From: Christensenella minuta
GTDB taxonomy: Bacteria; Bacillota; Clostridia; Christensenellales; Christensenellaceae
DNA length: 64,000 bases
Assembly: GCF_003628755.1 (NCBI RefSeq)
Contig: NZ_CP029256.1
Span: forward strand, 2,189,585-2,253,584
Direction of reading: 5' to 3'
A program made the position numbers and the translations under genes. Positions 1-8,059 of this stretch are shown piece after piece. Each line of letters starts with the position of its first letter. The stretch's first letter is position 1. Below the pieces are notes generated by a model, which was not told the DNA's origin, ran no database searches, and worked only from the letters and a program-made list of their open reading frames with translations.

Positions 1-94
1 AAATAGAATCTTTTTTGAAATATGACTCAAAAGGTTCCCTTTTTGTTGTATAACAGATCTGTCAAATTAAATTCTTTTGTGGATGGAGCATATT

Positions 95-268
95 ATGAAA
101 AAAATTTTTTGTGTGTGTTTTGTCCTCTTGGATGATTACAAAGATTCCCATTCTCTTGCAGTTAATATAGCTGTTGAATCTGCTAGAAAATGGATTGATG
201 ACTATAATTATGTAAAAGCATATGATATTTTAGAACCACTTACTGAGACAGTGAAGCGGGACAACTAA
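95..268 (+). CDS. Small hypothetical protein (57 aa)
   Basis: I do not recognise this short ORF. The ATG at 95 is preceded by a GGATGGAG-like ribosome binding site, which makes it a better start than the in-frame TTG at 77 or ATG at 83. The N-terminus (MKKIFCVCFVLL) is hydrophobic. The remainder is charged and helical, and could be the tail of a helical-repeat or immunity-type protein. The surrounding 250 bases are clearly more AT-rich than the rest of the window, so it may be a transferred or remnant gene. It could also be a fragment of a longer gene. Confidence 0.35.
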   Translation: MKKIFCVCFVLLDDYKDSHSLAVNIAVESARKWIDDYNYVKAYDILEPLTETVKRDN

Positions 269-354
269 TGGACGAATTGATGGCGTTAGTCAATGAGCGT
301 GGATGGCTGCGCGGAAACGACGGTCCTTTCGATTATAATGATGGTCACTGGTAG
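268..354 (+). CDS. Very small ORF (28 aa) translationally coupled to the preceding ORF
   Basis: The ATG at 268 overlaps the TAA of the upstream ORF (TAATG), the usual arrangement for translational coupling. The 28-residue product (MDELMALVNERGW...) is acidic and ends in NDGHW. I know no family for it. It may be a real small protein, or the decayed start or end of a larger gene. Only the overlap and the start codon support it. Confidence 0.2.
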   Translation: MDELMALVNERGWLRGNDGPFDYNDGHW

Positions 355-393
355 GGCCGCGCATGGGTTGCTGACTATTAACAGTTGGAACAG

Positions 394-424
394 AAGGAAG
401 GCCCGTCAATGGCGGGCCTTCCTT
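394..424. terminator. Bidirectional hairpin terminator
   Basis: A perfect 12-bp stem (394-405 with 413-424) and a 7-nt loop lie between the small plus-strand ORFs and the converging phosphatase gene, whose stop codon begins at 424. There is no long T-run on either side, so efficiency is uncertain. Confidence 0.6.
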
Positions 425-1143
425 CACACTATCTTCCCTTTCAGCCGCCCGATCTCGCCGCCGGAAAGCCCAATCGCCTCGAGATAGCCCTCTGCCGCAC
501 CATATTTCCCGGCAATATGCTCCATCAGCTTTTGCATATATTCGGGCTTCGAGCGGAACACGTAATCCGGCACGTTTACGCCCGCCTTTTCGACCATCCT
601 GCGCTGTTTTTCAAACATATCCTTCATATAGGTTTCGGAAACCGCATAGTCCGCAAGGACCGCGTCGTCCGCCACCCCCGCAAGCTTCAAAACCAGCATG
701 GTGATGATGCCCGTGCGGTCTTTTCCCGCCGTGCAGTGGTAAAGGGTCACGCCCTCTTCCCCTGCCATATTGGCAAAAATTTCTTTGAGGCCGTCTTTGC
801 TGTTTTCCACAAGGCCGATATACATCCCGCCCATGTCGTCCGGCAGTTTTCCAAGCATCGCTTCCGACTGAATATGGTCGAGGAGCGGAACGTGGAGCCG
901 CTTGATCCGTTTTTTATCGATATGATCGGGATGCAGGAATGCCTCATTGTTCCCGCGCACGTCGATTACAAGCCTCACTCCGTAGCCGTCCAGATATTCC
1001 TCATCCTCTTTTGTCAGCCCATGCAGGCTGTCTCCGCGCAAAAACGCCTTATACTTTGTTGTCTTTCCGTCTTCCGTAGGATATCCGCCGAGGTCGCGTA
1101 CATTGTGCGCACCCGCCAGCGGCAGCGGCTTCGATACATTCAT
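424..1143 (-). CDS. Tyrosine-protein phosphatase, PTP superfamily (Y_phosphatase3 type)
   Basis: A 239-residue cytosolic phosphatase. The P-loop HCTAGKDRTG (residues 136-145) supplies the catalytic Cys137 and Arg143, the CX5R signature of cysteine phosphatases. The N-terminal NVRDLGGY motif is typical of the bacterial family related to PtpB-type protein or lipid phosphatases. Length fits the family. The start at 1143 has GGAAGG upstream. It is divergent from the DUF1294 gene, with only 35 bp between starts. The substrate (phosphotyrosine, phosphoserine or phosphoinositide) cannot be read from sequence. Confidence 0.88.
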   Translation of the reverse strand: MNVSKPLPLAGAHNVRDLGGYPTEDGKTTKYKAFLRGDSLHGLTKEDEEYLDGYGVRLVIDVRGNNEAFLHPDHIDKKRIKRLHVPLLDHIQSEAMLGKLPDDMGGMYIGLVENSKDGLKEIFANMAGEEGVTLYHCTAGKDRTGIITMLVLKLAGVADDAVLADYAVSETYMKDMFEKQRRMVEKAGVNVPDYVFRSKPEYMQKLMEHIAGKYGAAEGYLEAIGLSGGEIGRLKGKIV

Positions 1144-1163
1144 TTTCCAAACCTTCCTTTACG

Positions 1164-1172
1164 TGCTATAAT
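1164..1172 (+). promoter_or_regulatory. Extended -10 promoter of the DUF1294 gene
   Basis: TGCTATAAT at 1164-1172 is a consensus extended -10. The ATG lies 7 nt downstream of it, which predicts transcription starting at or next to the start codon. Confidence 0.5.
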
Positions 1173-1178
1173 CTGCAC

Positions 1179-1448
1179 ATGGATTATTTTGTCGTTTACT
1201 TTCTGGCAATCAATCTGGTTGCCTTTACCGTCTGTTGTTATGATAAACGCGCCGCACAGCGTTCTAAACGCCGTATCCCGGAAAAAACATTGTTTTTGTT
1301 GTCCGCCGTCGGCGGGGCCTACGGTATGCTGCTTAGTATGCTCGGATGCCGGCATAAAACGCGGCATCCCTCTTTTATGATCCTCGTACCGCTTTTCTGC
1401 GTACTCTGGGCGGTGCTGACCGCATTATTTCTAAAATATATTGCATAA
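1179..1448 (+). CDS. DUF1294 family small membrane protein
   Basis: An 89-residue protein with two or three hydrophobic segments. It carries the DUF1294 pattern: N-terminal membrane helix, then a CCYDKRAA-like DK motif, then RIPE, and a GG...RHKTRH segment near residue 65, followed by a C-terminal helix. Function of the family is unknown; it is found alone or fused to cold-shock domains. No Shine-Dalgarno sequence precedes the ATG, and a consensus -10 sits immediately upstream, so the message may be leaderless. Confidence 0.82.
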   Translation: MDYFVVYFLAINLVAFTVCCYDKRAAQRSKRRIPEKTLFLLSAVGGAYGMLLSMLGCRHKTRHPSFMILVPLFCVLWAVLTALFLKYIA

Positions 1449-1505
1449 AGGAAACGAAGCGCGATCCCCGCGTTCTGCAAACTATGATCCGAATAAATTC
1501 CGGAT

Positions 1506-2207
1506 TTATCTTCTCCGCGAAAGCAGAAACAGCCGCAGAAAGGACAGGAAGGACGCTAGCATCGCCGCCACATACGTCATAGCCGCGGCGGAAAGCATGC
1601 GTTTTGCTTCCGTCTGCTCCTGTACGGTCAGCACCCCGGAAGCAGAGATGTTGGCCATCGCCCGCTTGCTGGCGTTGAACTCCACGGGCAGGGTGACGAG
1701 CTGGAAAATCACGACCGCAAAATACACCCATGCGCCGATATCCACCAGCACTTCCAGCCCGGGGACCCGGGCGGAAAATAAAATCCCGATCAGGATCAGC
1801 GGAAACGCAAGCTTTGTCGCAAAATTTACCACTGGAACGATTGCGTTCCGTATCCGCATCGGTCCATATTTCTTATCTTTCTGCAGCACATGCCCGCATT
1901 CGTGCGCGGCGATGGAAACGGCAGCGATCGAATGCTTCGCATAAACGCCTTCCGAAAGGTTCACCGTGTTATTGCGCGGATCGAAGTGATCGGTCATATC
2001 CCCCGCGACAGGCCTCACAGCCACACCGTCGACGCCGTTTTGCCGCAGCATGGATTGTGCGAACTCACGGCCCGTCACGCCGCTTTTCGCCGGAATCTGC
2101 GAATACTTCTTATATGCGTTGCTGACACGTGCCTGCGCCCAGATCGTAATAATAAATGCCGGAATCAGAATAAGCCATGTCCAGTCAAACCACAATGGAA
2201 AAAACAT
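1506..2207 (-). CDS. Zinc metallopeptidase, YugP/Zn_peptidase_2 family
   Basis: A 233-residue membrane-bound neutral zinc metallopeptidase. The first helix spans about residues 9-28. The zinc motif HECGH is at residues 102-106, within AAHECGHVLQ, and two or three further membrane segments follow in the C-terminal half. Length and layout match the YugP family (PF04298) of Firmicutes. The natural substrate is unknown. The start has AAGGGGAG upstream. An AT-rich stretch with a 19-bp palindrome lies ahead of the gene. Confidence 0.9.
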   Translation of the reverse strand: MFFPLWFDWTWLILIPAFIITIWAQARVSNAYKKYSQIPAKSGVTGREFAQSMLRQNGVDGVAVRPVAGDMTDHFDPRNNTVNLSEGVYAKHSIAAVSIAAHECGHVLQKDKKYGPMRIRNAIVPVVNFATKLAFPLILIGILFSARVPGLEVLVDIGAWVYFAVVIFQLVTLPVEFNASKRAMANISASGVLTVQEQTEAKRMLSAAAMTYVAAMLASFLSFLRLFLLSRRR

Positions 2208-2260
2208 CTTTTCTCCCCTTCGTTTCTTTTTTTATTATAATAACATGATAATAACACGTA

Positions 2261-2279
2261 TTTATGAATTATTCATAAA
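2261..2279. promoter_or_regulatory. 19-bp palindrome upstream of the metallopeptidase gene
   Basis: TTTATGAAT-T-ATTCATAAA is a perfect inverted repeat with 9-bp arms and a one-base centre, 54 bases ahead of the metallopeptidase ATG. Its position fits an operator. No T-run follows it, so it is unlikely to be a terminator. Confidence 0.4.
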
Positions 2280-2448
2280 CTTTGGCCGCCTCCGCGAAAC
2301 GCTGCGCTTGCGCACAATCCACGGGAACAGCGACAGGTCCGTATGGGTCAACGTATCCGCATCCATACCAGCTCCCGCGCATACGCCGGAATACGCCTGC
2401 ATATTGATTGTTGGCGGCGCCCTTCCGCGGCGTCCTTTTAAAGGCAAA

Positions 2449-2471
2449 CAAAAAAGGGGATGTCCTCCCCC
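2449..2471 (-). terminator. Putative terminator of the nitrogenase-like operon
   Basis: Read on the minus strand, a short G/C stem (GGGGA...TCCCC, 5 bp) is followed by TTTTTTG. It lies about 100 bases after the last gene of the operon. The stem is short. Confidence 0.4.
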
Positions 2472-2572
2472 TGTCCGGATGTTTGGAATACGAATATTCC
2501 AGAACTGCAGCCTTCTTTAGCCCAGCCCGGAAAATCGATTATGGCTGGCTGTATCCTCTGCCGAAGCGGCTC

Positions 2573-3361
2573 CTATAGAATGGAAAGCGGCACCACGGAG
2601 GCAATGCTTGCCCCGCCCACGTCCAGGTGGTCAATATAGACCTCCACCTCAAACGACCGTTCCATGTTCTCGCAGTTGATGACGTCTGCGCTTTCCCCGA
2701 ATATATATCTCCCAGACTTATCCAGCAACAGCGCCTGATTCGAGATTTTGAGCGCATGATCGGGATAGTGCGTATTGAACACGCAGGAGATTCCCTGTTC
2801 CGCCGCCAGACGCTGGATAATATCCAGTATAATCAGCTGGTTTTTGAAATCGAGGTTCGATTCCGGCTCGTCGAGCACAAGCATGGAGGGCTGTGTGGTA
2901 AGTGCGCGCGCAATGAGGATCATCTGCAGCTCACCGCCGCTCATCTGGGAACACAGCTTTCCGCACAGGCGCGAGACTCCCACCATCTCAATCGCTTCCC
3001 GCGCCAGCTCGAGATCCTTTTTTTTCGGCTGCTGCATCATACCGAGGTGCGCGCACCGCCCAAGCACCACCATTTCCTCGGCAGTATACATCAGCGCGTT
3101 GCCCTTTGCCTGCGGCACATAAGCGATCCTTTTCCACAGCTCCCGCACCGGGATATGGTGGATGTTTTTCCCGTCGATACGGCTTTCTCCTTTTCTCCAG
3201 TGAAGCAGTCCCATCATACACCGGAGCAGCGTGGTCTTTCCCACGCCGTTCGGCCCGAGTACGGAAAGTATCTTTCCCTCCGGCACCCGGAAATTCAGGT
3301 TGCGCAGTATTTCATTGCCGCTGCCATAGCCGAAGCATCCGTTCGCAACTTCAAAGATCAT
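2573..3361 (-). CDS. ABC importer ATPase, FecE/BtuD family
   Basis: This 262-residue ATP-binding subunit powers a type II ABC importer. Walker A GPNGVGKT lies at residues 36-43, the signature MSGGE at 140-144 and Walker B LVLDEP at 161-166. The fold resembles the ATPases of iron-siderophore, haem and cobalamin importers. It is the last gene of a six-gene minus-strand operon, and its ATG overlaps the permease stop by 4 bases (ATGA). The transported ligand is probably a metal chelate or tetrapyrrole by family. The nitrogenase-like genes at the head of the operon suggest that the same ligand is reduced after uptake, which is inference. Confidence 0.92.
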   Translation of the reverse strand: MIFEVANGCFGYGSGNEILRNLNFRVPEGKILSVLGPNGVGKTTLLRCMMGLLHWRKGESRIDGKNIHHIPVRELWKRIAYVPQAKGNALMYTAEEMVVLGRCAHLGMMQQPKKKDLELAREAIEMVGVSRLCGKLCSQMSGGELQMILIARALTTQPSMLVLDEPESNLDFKNQLIILDIIQRLAAEQGISCVFNTHYPDHALKISNQALLLDKSGRYIFGESADVINCENMERSFEVEVYIDHLDVGGASIASVVPLSIL

Positions 3362-4377
3362 AAATTAGACCCTCCCGTCTTTTTGAGCAGGATAATAAAG
3401 AACGGCGCGCCGATCACCGATGTCAGGATGGAGATCGGTATTTCCGCCGCGGTCGCGCTGCGCGCCACGGTATCCATAACCAACAGGAACACCGCTCCGA
3501 GGCTGATGCTCGCCGGAACGATATTCTGGTTGTTGCTGCCAAAGAGCATACGGCAAATATGGGGAATCAAAAGCCCTACCCAGCCAACCTGTCCGCACAT
3601 GGAAACGCAGGATGCTGTTATCATCGTCGCCGCAAGTGCCACGATGACCCGCATCACGCGGATATTTACGCCCATCGTCTTCGCTTCATCCTCGCTGAGC
3701 ATCAATACATTGAGTTTCCACCGCAGGACGAAAATGATCGCGATCCCCACAGCAATAAACGGCGCGCCCAGCGCAAGGCTGTTAAAGTTGGTGTTCGCCA
3801 GACTGCCCATCAGCCAATAGGTAATGGCCGGAAGCTGCGATTCCGTATCTGCGATGAATTTAATGATCGATATCCCCGCTTCAAACAGGGAAGCGATGAC
3901 CATACCCGAAAGGATGACCATCACTGTGCTCGCCCCGCTTTTCTGGCGGCTGATGAGATATGTCATCAGTACGGCGGCAAAGCCGACTGCCAGCGCAGAG
4001 ACCTGTACCGTAATCAGCCCCAGGCCCAGCAAAAGCGCGAGGGCGGCTCCAAAGCTGGAGCCTGCCGCCACGCCCAGGGTATCCGGCGTTGCCAGCGCAT
4101 TCGAGAAAATGCTCTGGAACGCCGCGCCGGATACTGCCAGTCCCGCCCCGCACAGCACCGCAAGGATGATCCGCGGCAGCCGCACGTTAATCAGCACGCT
4201 GTATATCTGTGGATCTACGCTGTCCGGACCATGTGCCGCGATATCAAACAGGTTCGCCACGATCTCGCCCGGCCCCATAGACATACGCCCAATCCCCATA
4301 CAGGCGATTGCCGTCACAACGGGCAGGAGTATCAATATGATATTTCTGAAAACATGATTCTGTTTCAGGCTTGCCAT
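3358..4377 (-). CDS. ABC importer permease, FecCD/BtuC family
   Basis: A 339-residue polytopic permease with about ten predicted transmembrane segments. It has the conserved RLPRI element near residue 87 and, towards the C-terminus, the GxxxxxIPHICR coupling region typical of FecCD/BtuC subunits. Only one permease gene is present, so the transporter is presumably a homodimer, as in BtuC. It starts 3 bases after the binding-protein stop and overlaps the ATPase start by 4 bases, so all three transporter genes are translationally coupled. Confidence 0.92.
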   Translation of the reverse strand: MASLKQNHVFRNIILILLPVVTAIACMGIGRMSMGPGEIVANLFDIAAHGPDSVDPQIYSVLINVRLPRIILAVLCGAGLAVSGAAFQSIFSNALATPDTLGVAAGSSFGAALALLLGLGLITVQVSALAVGFAAVLMTYLISRQKSGASTVMVILSGMVIASLFEAGISIIKFIADTESQLPAITYWLMGSLANTNFNSLALGAPFIAVGIAIIFVLRWKLNVLMLSEDEAKTMGVNIRVMRVIVALAATMITASCVSMCGQVGWVGLLIPHICRMLFGSNNQNIVPASISLGAVFLLVMDTVARSATAAEIPISILTSVIGAPFFIILLKKTGGSNL

Positions 4378-4380
4378 AGA

Positions 4381-5568
4381 TTAGAATGCCGCCACCGATT
4401 CCGGTGTCGGGTTCAGGATCAGATCCACCTGGTCGTCCGTAAGCTCAAGGCCGTAGAACCCGCTGTAATAATCCTTGATCTCCTGTTCGATATCAAGGTC
4501 TTCAAACAGCTCGGGATACATTTGTTTCGCCATCCACTGGAGCATCAGCGGGGAGTCGGAGGATGGCGGGAACCAGTAATACATCCCCAGCGGGATTTTG
4601 TATACGCGCTTATCCTGCACTGCCTTGATGCCGCTCCAGTCGTGTCCGTCCGCAGCCGTGTTGTTGTAAAGGTCCTCCGGCGTGTAGGCCGAGAAGCTAT
4701 TGAGGAACAGCACGTCCGGGTTCCATTCGTAGATTTGCTCCATGTTCACTTCGCCCACGAATGCTCCCACGTCATAACCGAGGTTTTTACCGCCGGTAGA
4801 GGTGATCCAGTAGTTCGCGAAGCTGGTGCCGCCCGCAGTGATCGCGGATTCATTATAGTTGGAGAGGATCAACGTATTCGGATATTCCTCTTCCGGAATT
4901 TCCGCCAGCTTGTCCGCGACAGTTTTCTGCACTTCCTCGCCGTATGCGATAATGCCGTCGGCCCTGTCGGACGGTCCCATAACTTCCTTCATCAGTTCGA
5001 TCCACGCGTTGAAAGTGTCGATCGTATTGTAATCGTCAAAGAGCGTGGTCGAGAAGCCGACTGCCGGAATACCGGCGGCCTCGAGCGCGTCATAATTCGC
5101 CGTTACGTCCGCATTATAGAATACCACGTCCGGATCGAGCTTGATGAGTTCTTCCATGTTGATGTCGTCGCCGCTGGCCCAGCCGTCCGGCAGGTCTTTC
5201 AGGCCCGGATACGCTTCCCCGAGAATGGAATTTACCGCCGCGTTCTTGGAATCCGGATGGATGCCGACAAGCCCGTCCGAAGACCCCATGAACATGCAGT
5301 ATACGGACGTAAGGGGCGTAAGCCCGCCGATGGCCACGCGCTCCACCTTCTCAGGCAGCACAACTTCATGACCGGCGTGGTCGGTAATGGTTCTTGTTCC
5401 CTCCGCTTCTTCCGAAGCCGCCGCTTCCGCGCTTTCAGAGGGCTGTGCAGACGCGCTCTCCGCAGGCTCCTGCGAGGCCGCAGGCTCAGGCTCCTGCGGG
5501 GCGCATGCCGTAAGCATGAGGGACAAACACATCAGGACAGCAAGCAGTATCGCTATACTTTTCTTCAT
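4381..5568 (-). CDS. ABC importer substrate-binding lipoprotein (periplasmic-binding-protein class III)
   Basis: This is a 395-residue lipoprotein. Its signal peptide ends in a lipobox (LMLTAC, Cys22), followed by an acidic Ala/Glu/Ser-rich linker to about residue 55. The mature domain fits the FecB/BtuF family: an HAGHEVVLPEKVERV-like first strand, a long backbone helix and a second lobe. These proteins bind iron-siderophores, haem or corrinoids. GAGGTAAAGAA precedes the ATG. The gene starts 39 bases after the NifK-like gene and just before the permease. The ligand cannot be deduced from sequence; its identity is the key to the operon. Confidence 0.9.
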   Translation of the reverse strand: MKKSIAILLAVLMCLSLMLTACAPQEPEPAASQEPAESASAQPSESAEAAASEEAEGTRTITDHAGHEVVLPEKVERVAIGGLTPLTSVYCMFMGSSDGLVGIHPDSKNAAVNSILGEAYPGLKDLPDGWASGDDINMEELIKLDPDVVFYNADVTANYDALEAAGIPAVGFSTTLFDDYNTIDTFNAWIELMKEVMGPSDRADGIIAYGEEVQKTVADKLAEIPEEEYPNTLILSNYNESAITAGGTSFANYWITSTGGKNLGYDVGAFVGEVNMEQIYEWNPDVLFLNSFSAYTPEDLYNNTAADGHDWSGIKAVQDKRVYKIPLGMYYWFPPSSDSPLMLQWMAKQMYPELFEDLDIEQEIKDYYSGFYGLELTDDQVDLILNPTPESVAAF

Positions 5569-5607
5569 TTCTTTACCTCTTTTCTTTAAAATATTGTAAG
5601 GATAGGA

Positions 5608-6762
5608 TTATCCTTGGATGCGTTTTACAAGTTCTTTTATATGATCCCCAATAAACGGGATGCATTCATTCCAGTGCAGCTTGCTCGACACCGCCGGGCT
5701 CGGAAAATCCACGAACCTCGTGCGGCTGCCCGGTTCAAGCAGCGCCTTCAGCATGGGGTCGCCGATCACGATATCGTAACCGGCATTCACCTCCGCCGCA
5801 ATTTCCGCCTCGCCCGCCGCCTGCAGGTCGCCCGGCTGCATAAGCTCGGCATTCGGGGTAAATAGCCCCGCTGCGGTCGCTCCTTCAAATCCATAGTCCC
5901 GCACAAGGCAGCGGTGAATAGAATCGGAGATCACCTTCTCTCCCAGGATCAGCGCCTGTTTTCCCGGCTTCTCCGGAGCCGCCATACGGTTTTTCCCATC
6001 CCGGCAGGTCTGCCCAAGCAGCTCAAGCAGCTCTTCCGACGGCTTTTGCCCTACCGGAAGGCCGACGACGTAAGGGATTCCCAGCCGCTCATACATGTCG
6101 TTCGCTGCAGCCAATCCGCTCTGCGAAACAACCACATTTGCCCGCGCGCGTCCGCATGCCATAATCTCGTCCAGCGACGCGCCCATCGCAATGGATGCGC
6201 CTACCGTATAGCCCGCCCGTTCCAGAAATATGCGGATCGCTTCCGCGTTTCCGTTCGTATAGAAATCAAGCGGGGTCAGGCCAAGCAGGTTGACCCGCTT
6301 TTCCTCTGCTGCTTCCTCTTTTCCAAAACGCCTTACGAGCGCGAGAAAGGCGTCTGAAGCGCCGCTGTCGTAAAGGCGCAGGCCGGTCGTTGCAAATCCG
6401 AACGCGGGCAGGCCGGTGCGTTGTTCGATCTCGTCCGCGATCCCCTGAAAATCGGTGCCGATTACCATAGGCACGGGACTTCCGGTCACGCAGATAAATT
6501 TCGGCAGCATCTCCTCAGCCGCTTCCATGATGCGCCCGACCAGCTTTTCATCGTCGCCTAAAATAGCGTCGATTTGGCGCAGGGCCGAGCAATATACCCC
6601 GCTCGACGATCCATACCAGCGCGGCTCGTCAAAGCCCGTGTAATTTCCCGTGCATCCGCACGCATCGTGTATCACAATCATTCCGCCCAGCTCAAAGAGC
6701 GCCGAGCACACGCCCGAATAATCCGGCGCAAAGGGGGGTAGGTTCAAAGATAATTGTTTCAT
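5608..6762 (-). CDS. Nitrogenase component 1-like oxidoreductase subunit (NifK/BchB-like)
   Basis: A 384-residue protein, shorter than NifD/NifK (around 480-520) and near the size of other nitrogenase-like subunits. Candidate cluster ligands are Cys19 (SGVCSAL), Cys35 and Cys37 (DACGCTG), Cys58 and Cys91. Cys19 and Cys35/37 sit where NifD/K and BchN/B carry P-cluster or 4Fe-4S cysteines. The stretch around residues 90-101 (ICVTGSPVPMVIG) matches the conserved strand-loop that follows. One base separates it from the upstream NifD-like gene. It probably pairs with that subunit and takes electrons from the NifH-like protein. It is not a true nitrogenase subunit: nifE/N/B are absent. Confidence 0.85.
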   Translation of the reverse strand: MKQLSLNLPPFAPDYSGVCSALFELGGMIVIHDACGCTGNYTGFDEPRWYGSSSGVYCSALRQIDAILGDDEKLVGRIMEAAEEMLPKFICVTGSPVPMVIGTDFQGIADEIEQRTGLPAFGFATTGLRLYDSGASDAFLALVRRFGKEEAAEEKRVNLLGLTPLDFYTNGNAEAIRIFLERAGYTVGASIAMGASLDEIMACGRARANVVVSQSGLAAANDMYERLGIPYVVGLPVGQKPSEELLELLGQTCRDGKNRMAAPEKPGKQALILGEKVISDSIHRCLVRDYGFEGATAAGLFTPNAELMQPGDLQAAGEAEIAAEVNAGYDIVIGDPMLKALLEPGSRTRFVDFPSPAVSSKLHWNECIPFIGDHIKELVKRIQG

Positions 6763-6763
6763 G

Positions 6764-8059
6764 TCACACCACCAATCCGCTGTCTTTCACAAGCTGCTCC
6801 AGGTCATATTCATGCCCGCATTCCCGGCGCATCTTTTCCATCATGGAAATAATGCCCGCATAACCGTAATGTCCGCCGTCCGCGGCAAGGGGCACCACAT
6901 GGGGCGAGCCCGTGAAATAAGCCGCTTCAAAGCCGATACACAAATGCTGTTTGCTGCCCGCGAACTGCCCGGGCATCGAAAAATGCTCAGGCTGGAGGAC
7001 CTTCACCCCGCGGTGGTTTTTCAGAATCCAATTCATATCCTCCCGTTCGACGGGCAGGCATTCGGAGGAAAAAATGGTGTCGACTCGGAAGCCGTACTCC
7101 AAAAGAAGGCGCGCAAGCCCAAAGGGACGGTAGGTCGCCGCATAGTCGATGGAAACAGGCCGCCCGGCAAGGCTTTTCAGCGTTTCCAGTATCTTGCCTT
7201 CCGCTTTTTGTTTTTCTTTTGAAAAATCCGGCGCCGGTATGCCAAGCTTTTCGCATACCCCAGCCGCATCCCGTTCAATCTCGTCAAAGGAATAACTGAC
7301 CGGGAAATATCCGTAATCGATCCCCTTCCGGAGCTTCATCTGTTTCGCCGCATAAAGCGCGAGCGGGGAAGTGACGATGTTAAGTGTGCTTTTCCCCATT
7401 TCCCTGAATTCGTCAAATGTCTTGTACTGGCTGATATGCCGGGATTCGATCCCGTTTTGTCCAAGCCAGCCGATCAGCTCGTTGTCCCGCTCGATGGCGA
7501 GGTTGCTGCCAATAAAGTTTACCGCGCGGTCCTTTTGCTCCGCATCCCCGGTAAGGGAGTAAATGGTATCCTGTATCGTAACGGCGGGCGGCGCGGGGCC
7601 GTCCCCCGTAATCGGGTTCATAAAACATACGATCGTCCTCGTGTCCGGGTACTTTTCGTTGAGCGGTCCGAGGAACACCTCGTGGTCCGTTCCGAGCAGG
7701 TTGTCGATGCACGTCACAAAGATCATGAGCACGCGCGGCTGCGGATCCATTTTCCCGAGCAGCTCGTCCGCATTTTCAAGGATCAGCTGTTCATAGCTGC
7801 CCGAAACGATATCCGCCTCGCGGATCGGAAGCCACGAGATACGGTCGTCGATTTTAAGCTCCATGGAAGAAAGCATGATGTGCCGCATACATGCCGACGG
7901 GCCGACAAAGAGCTGATAACTTTCAGGAACCTGCATTGCCATGCGCACAATGCTCCAGCCGCCGCGTGCGGGGGACGAATACTGAAGGGTGGTAACGAAC
8001 TCGCATCCGGATTCCCTGTCTGCGCGCGCCAAAATGCTTTTCGTGTCCCGCTCACGCAT
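6764..8059 (-). CDS. Nitrogenase component 1-like oxidoreductase subunit (NifD/BchN-like)
   Basis: The start is taken at 8059 (MRERDTKS) because AAGGAGG lies 9 bases upstream. Longer in-frame starts run back into the NifH-like gene. The 431-residue product has Cys19 (SGCEFV), Cys57 (GPSACMRH) and a Cys in [12 protein letters not shown] near residue 118. This spacing resembles the three N-terminal cluster cysteines of component 1 proteins. The C-terminal region ([21 protein letters not shown]) retains the component 1 fold pattern but lacks a recognisable FeMo-cofactor His/Cys pair. It overlaps the NifH-like stop by 8 bases. I place it in the group IV or later nitrogenase-like families, with unknown substrate. 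Confidence 0.82.
   Translation of the reverse strand: MRERDTKSILARADRESGCEFVTTLQYSSPARGGWSIVRMAMQVPESYQLFVGPSACMRHIMLSSMELKIDDRISWLPIREADIVSGSYEQLILENADELLGKMDPQPRVLMIFVTCIDNLLGTDHEVFLGPLNEKYPDTRTIVCFMNPITGDGPAPPAVTIQDTIYSLTGDAEQKDRAVNFIGSNLAIERDNELIGWLGQNGIESRHISQYKTFDEFREMGKSTLNIVTSPLALYAAKQMKLRKGIDYGYFPVSYSFDEIERDAAGVCEKLGIPAPDFSKEKQKAEGKILETLKSLAGRPVSIDYAATYRPFGLARLLLEYGFRVDTIFSSECLPVEREDMNWILKNHRGVKVLQPEHFSMPGQFAGSKQHLCIGFEAAYFTGSPHVVPLAADGGHYGYAGIISMMEKMRRECGHEYDLEQLVKDSGLVV

Larger units (their letters stand above)
2208..2572. other. Intergenic region without a convincing gene
   Basis: The 365 bases hold an AT-rich promoter region for the metallopeptidase (minus-strand TATAAT at 2239-2234), the palindrome at 2261-2279, and a terminator-like hairpin near 2449-2471. 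Short open frames on both strands lack ribosome binding sites and recognisable content. Confidence 0.5.

Noticed and set aside
385-1380. Long plus-strand open frame opposite the phosphatase gene
   Set aside because: It is antisense to a protein with a clear PTP active site, has no ribosome binding site and shows low-complexity His/Arg-rich composition typical of shadow frames.
2269-2451. Short minus-strand frames between the metallopeptidase and the ATPase gene
   Set aside because: Starts fall in a T-run, no Shine-Dalgarno sequence, and the residues match nothing I know.
3559-5589. A 676-codon plus-strand open frame across the ABC importer genes
   Set aside because: It runs antisense to the permease and binding-protein genes and has Arg/His-rich composition without any domain.
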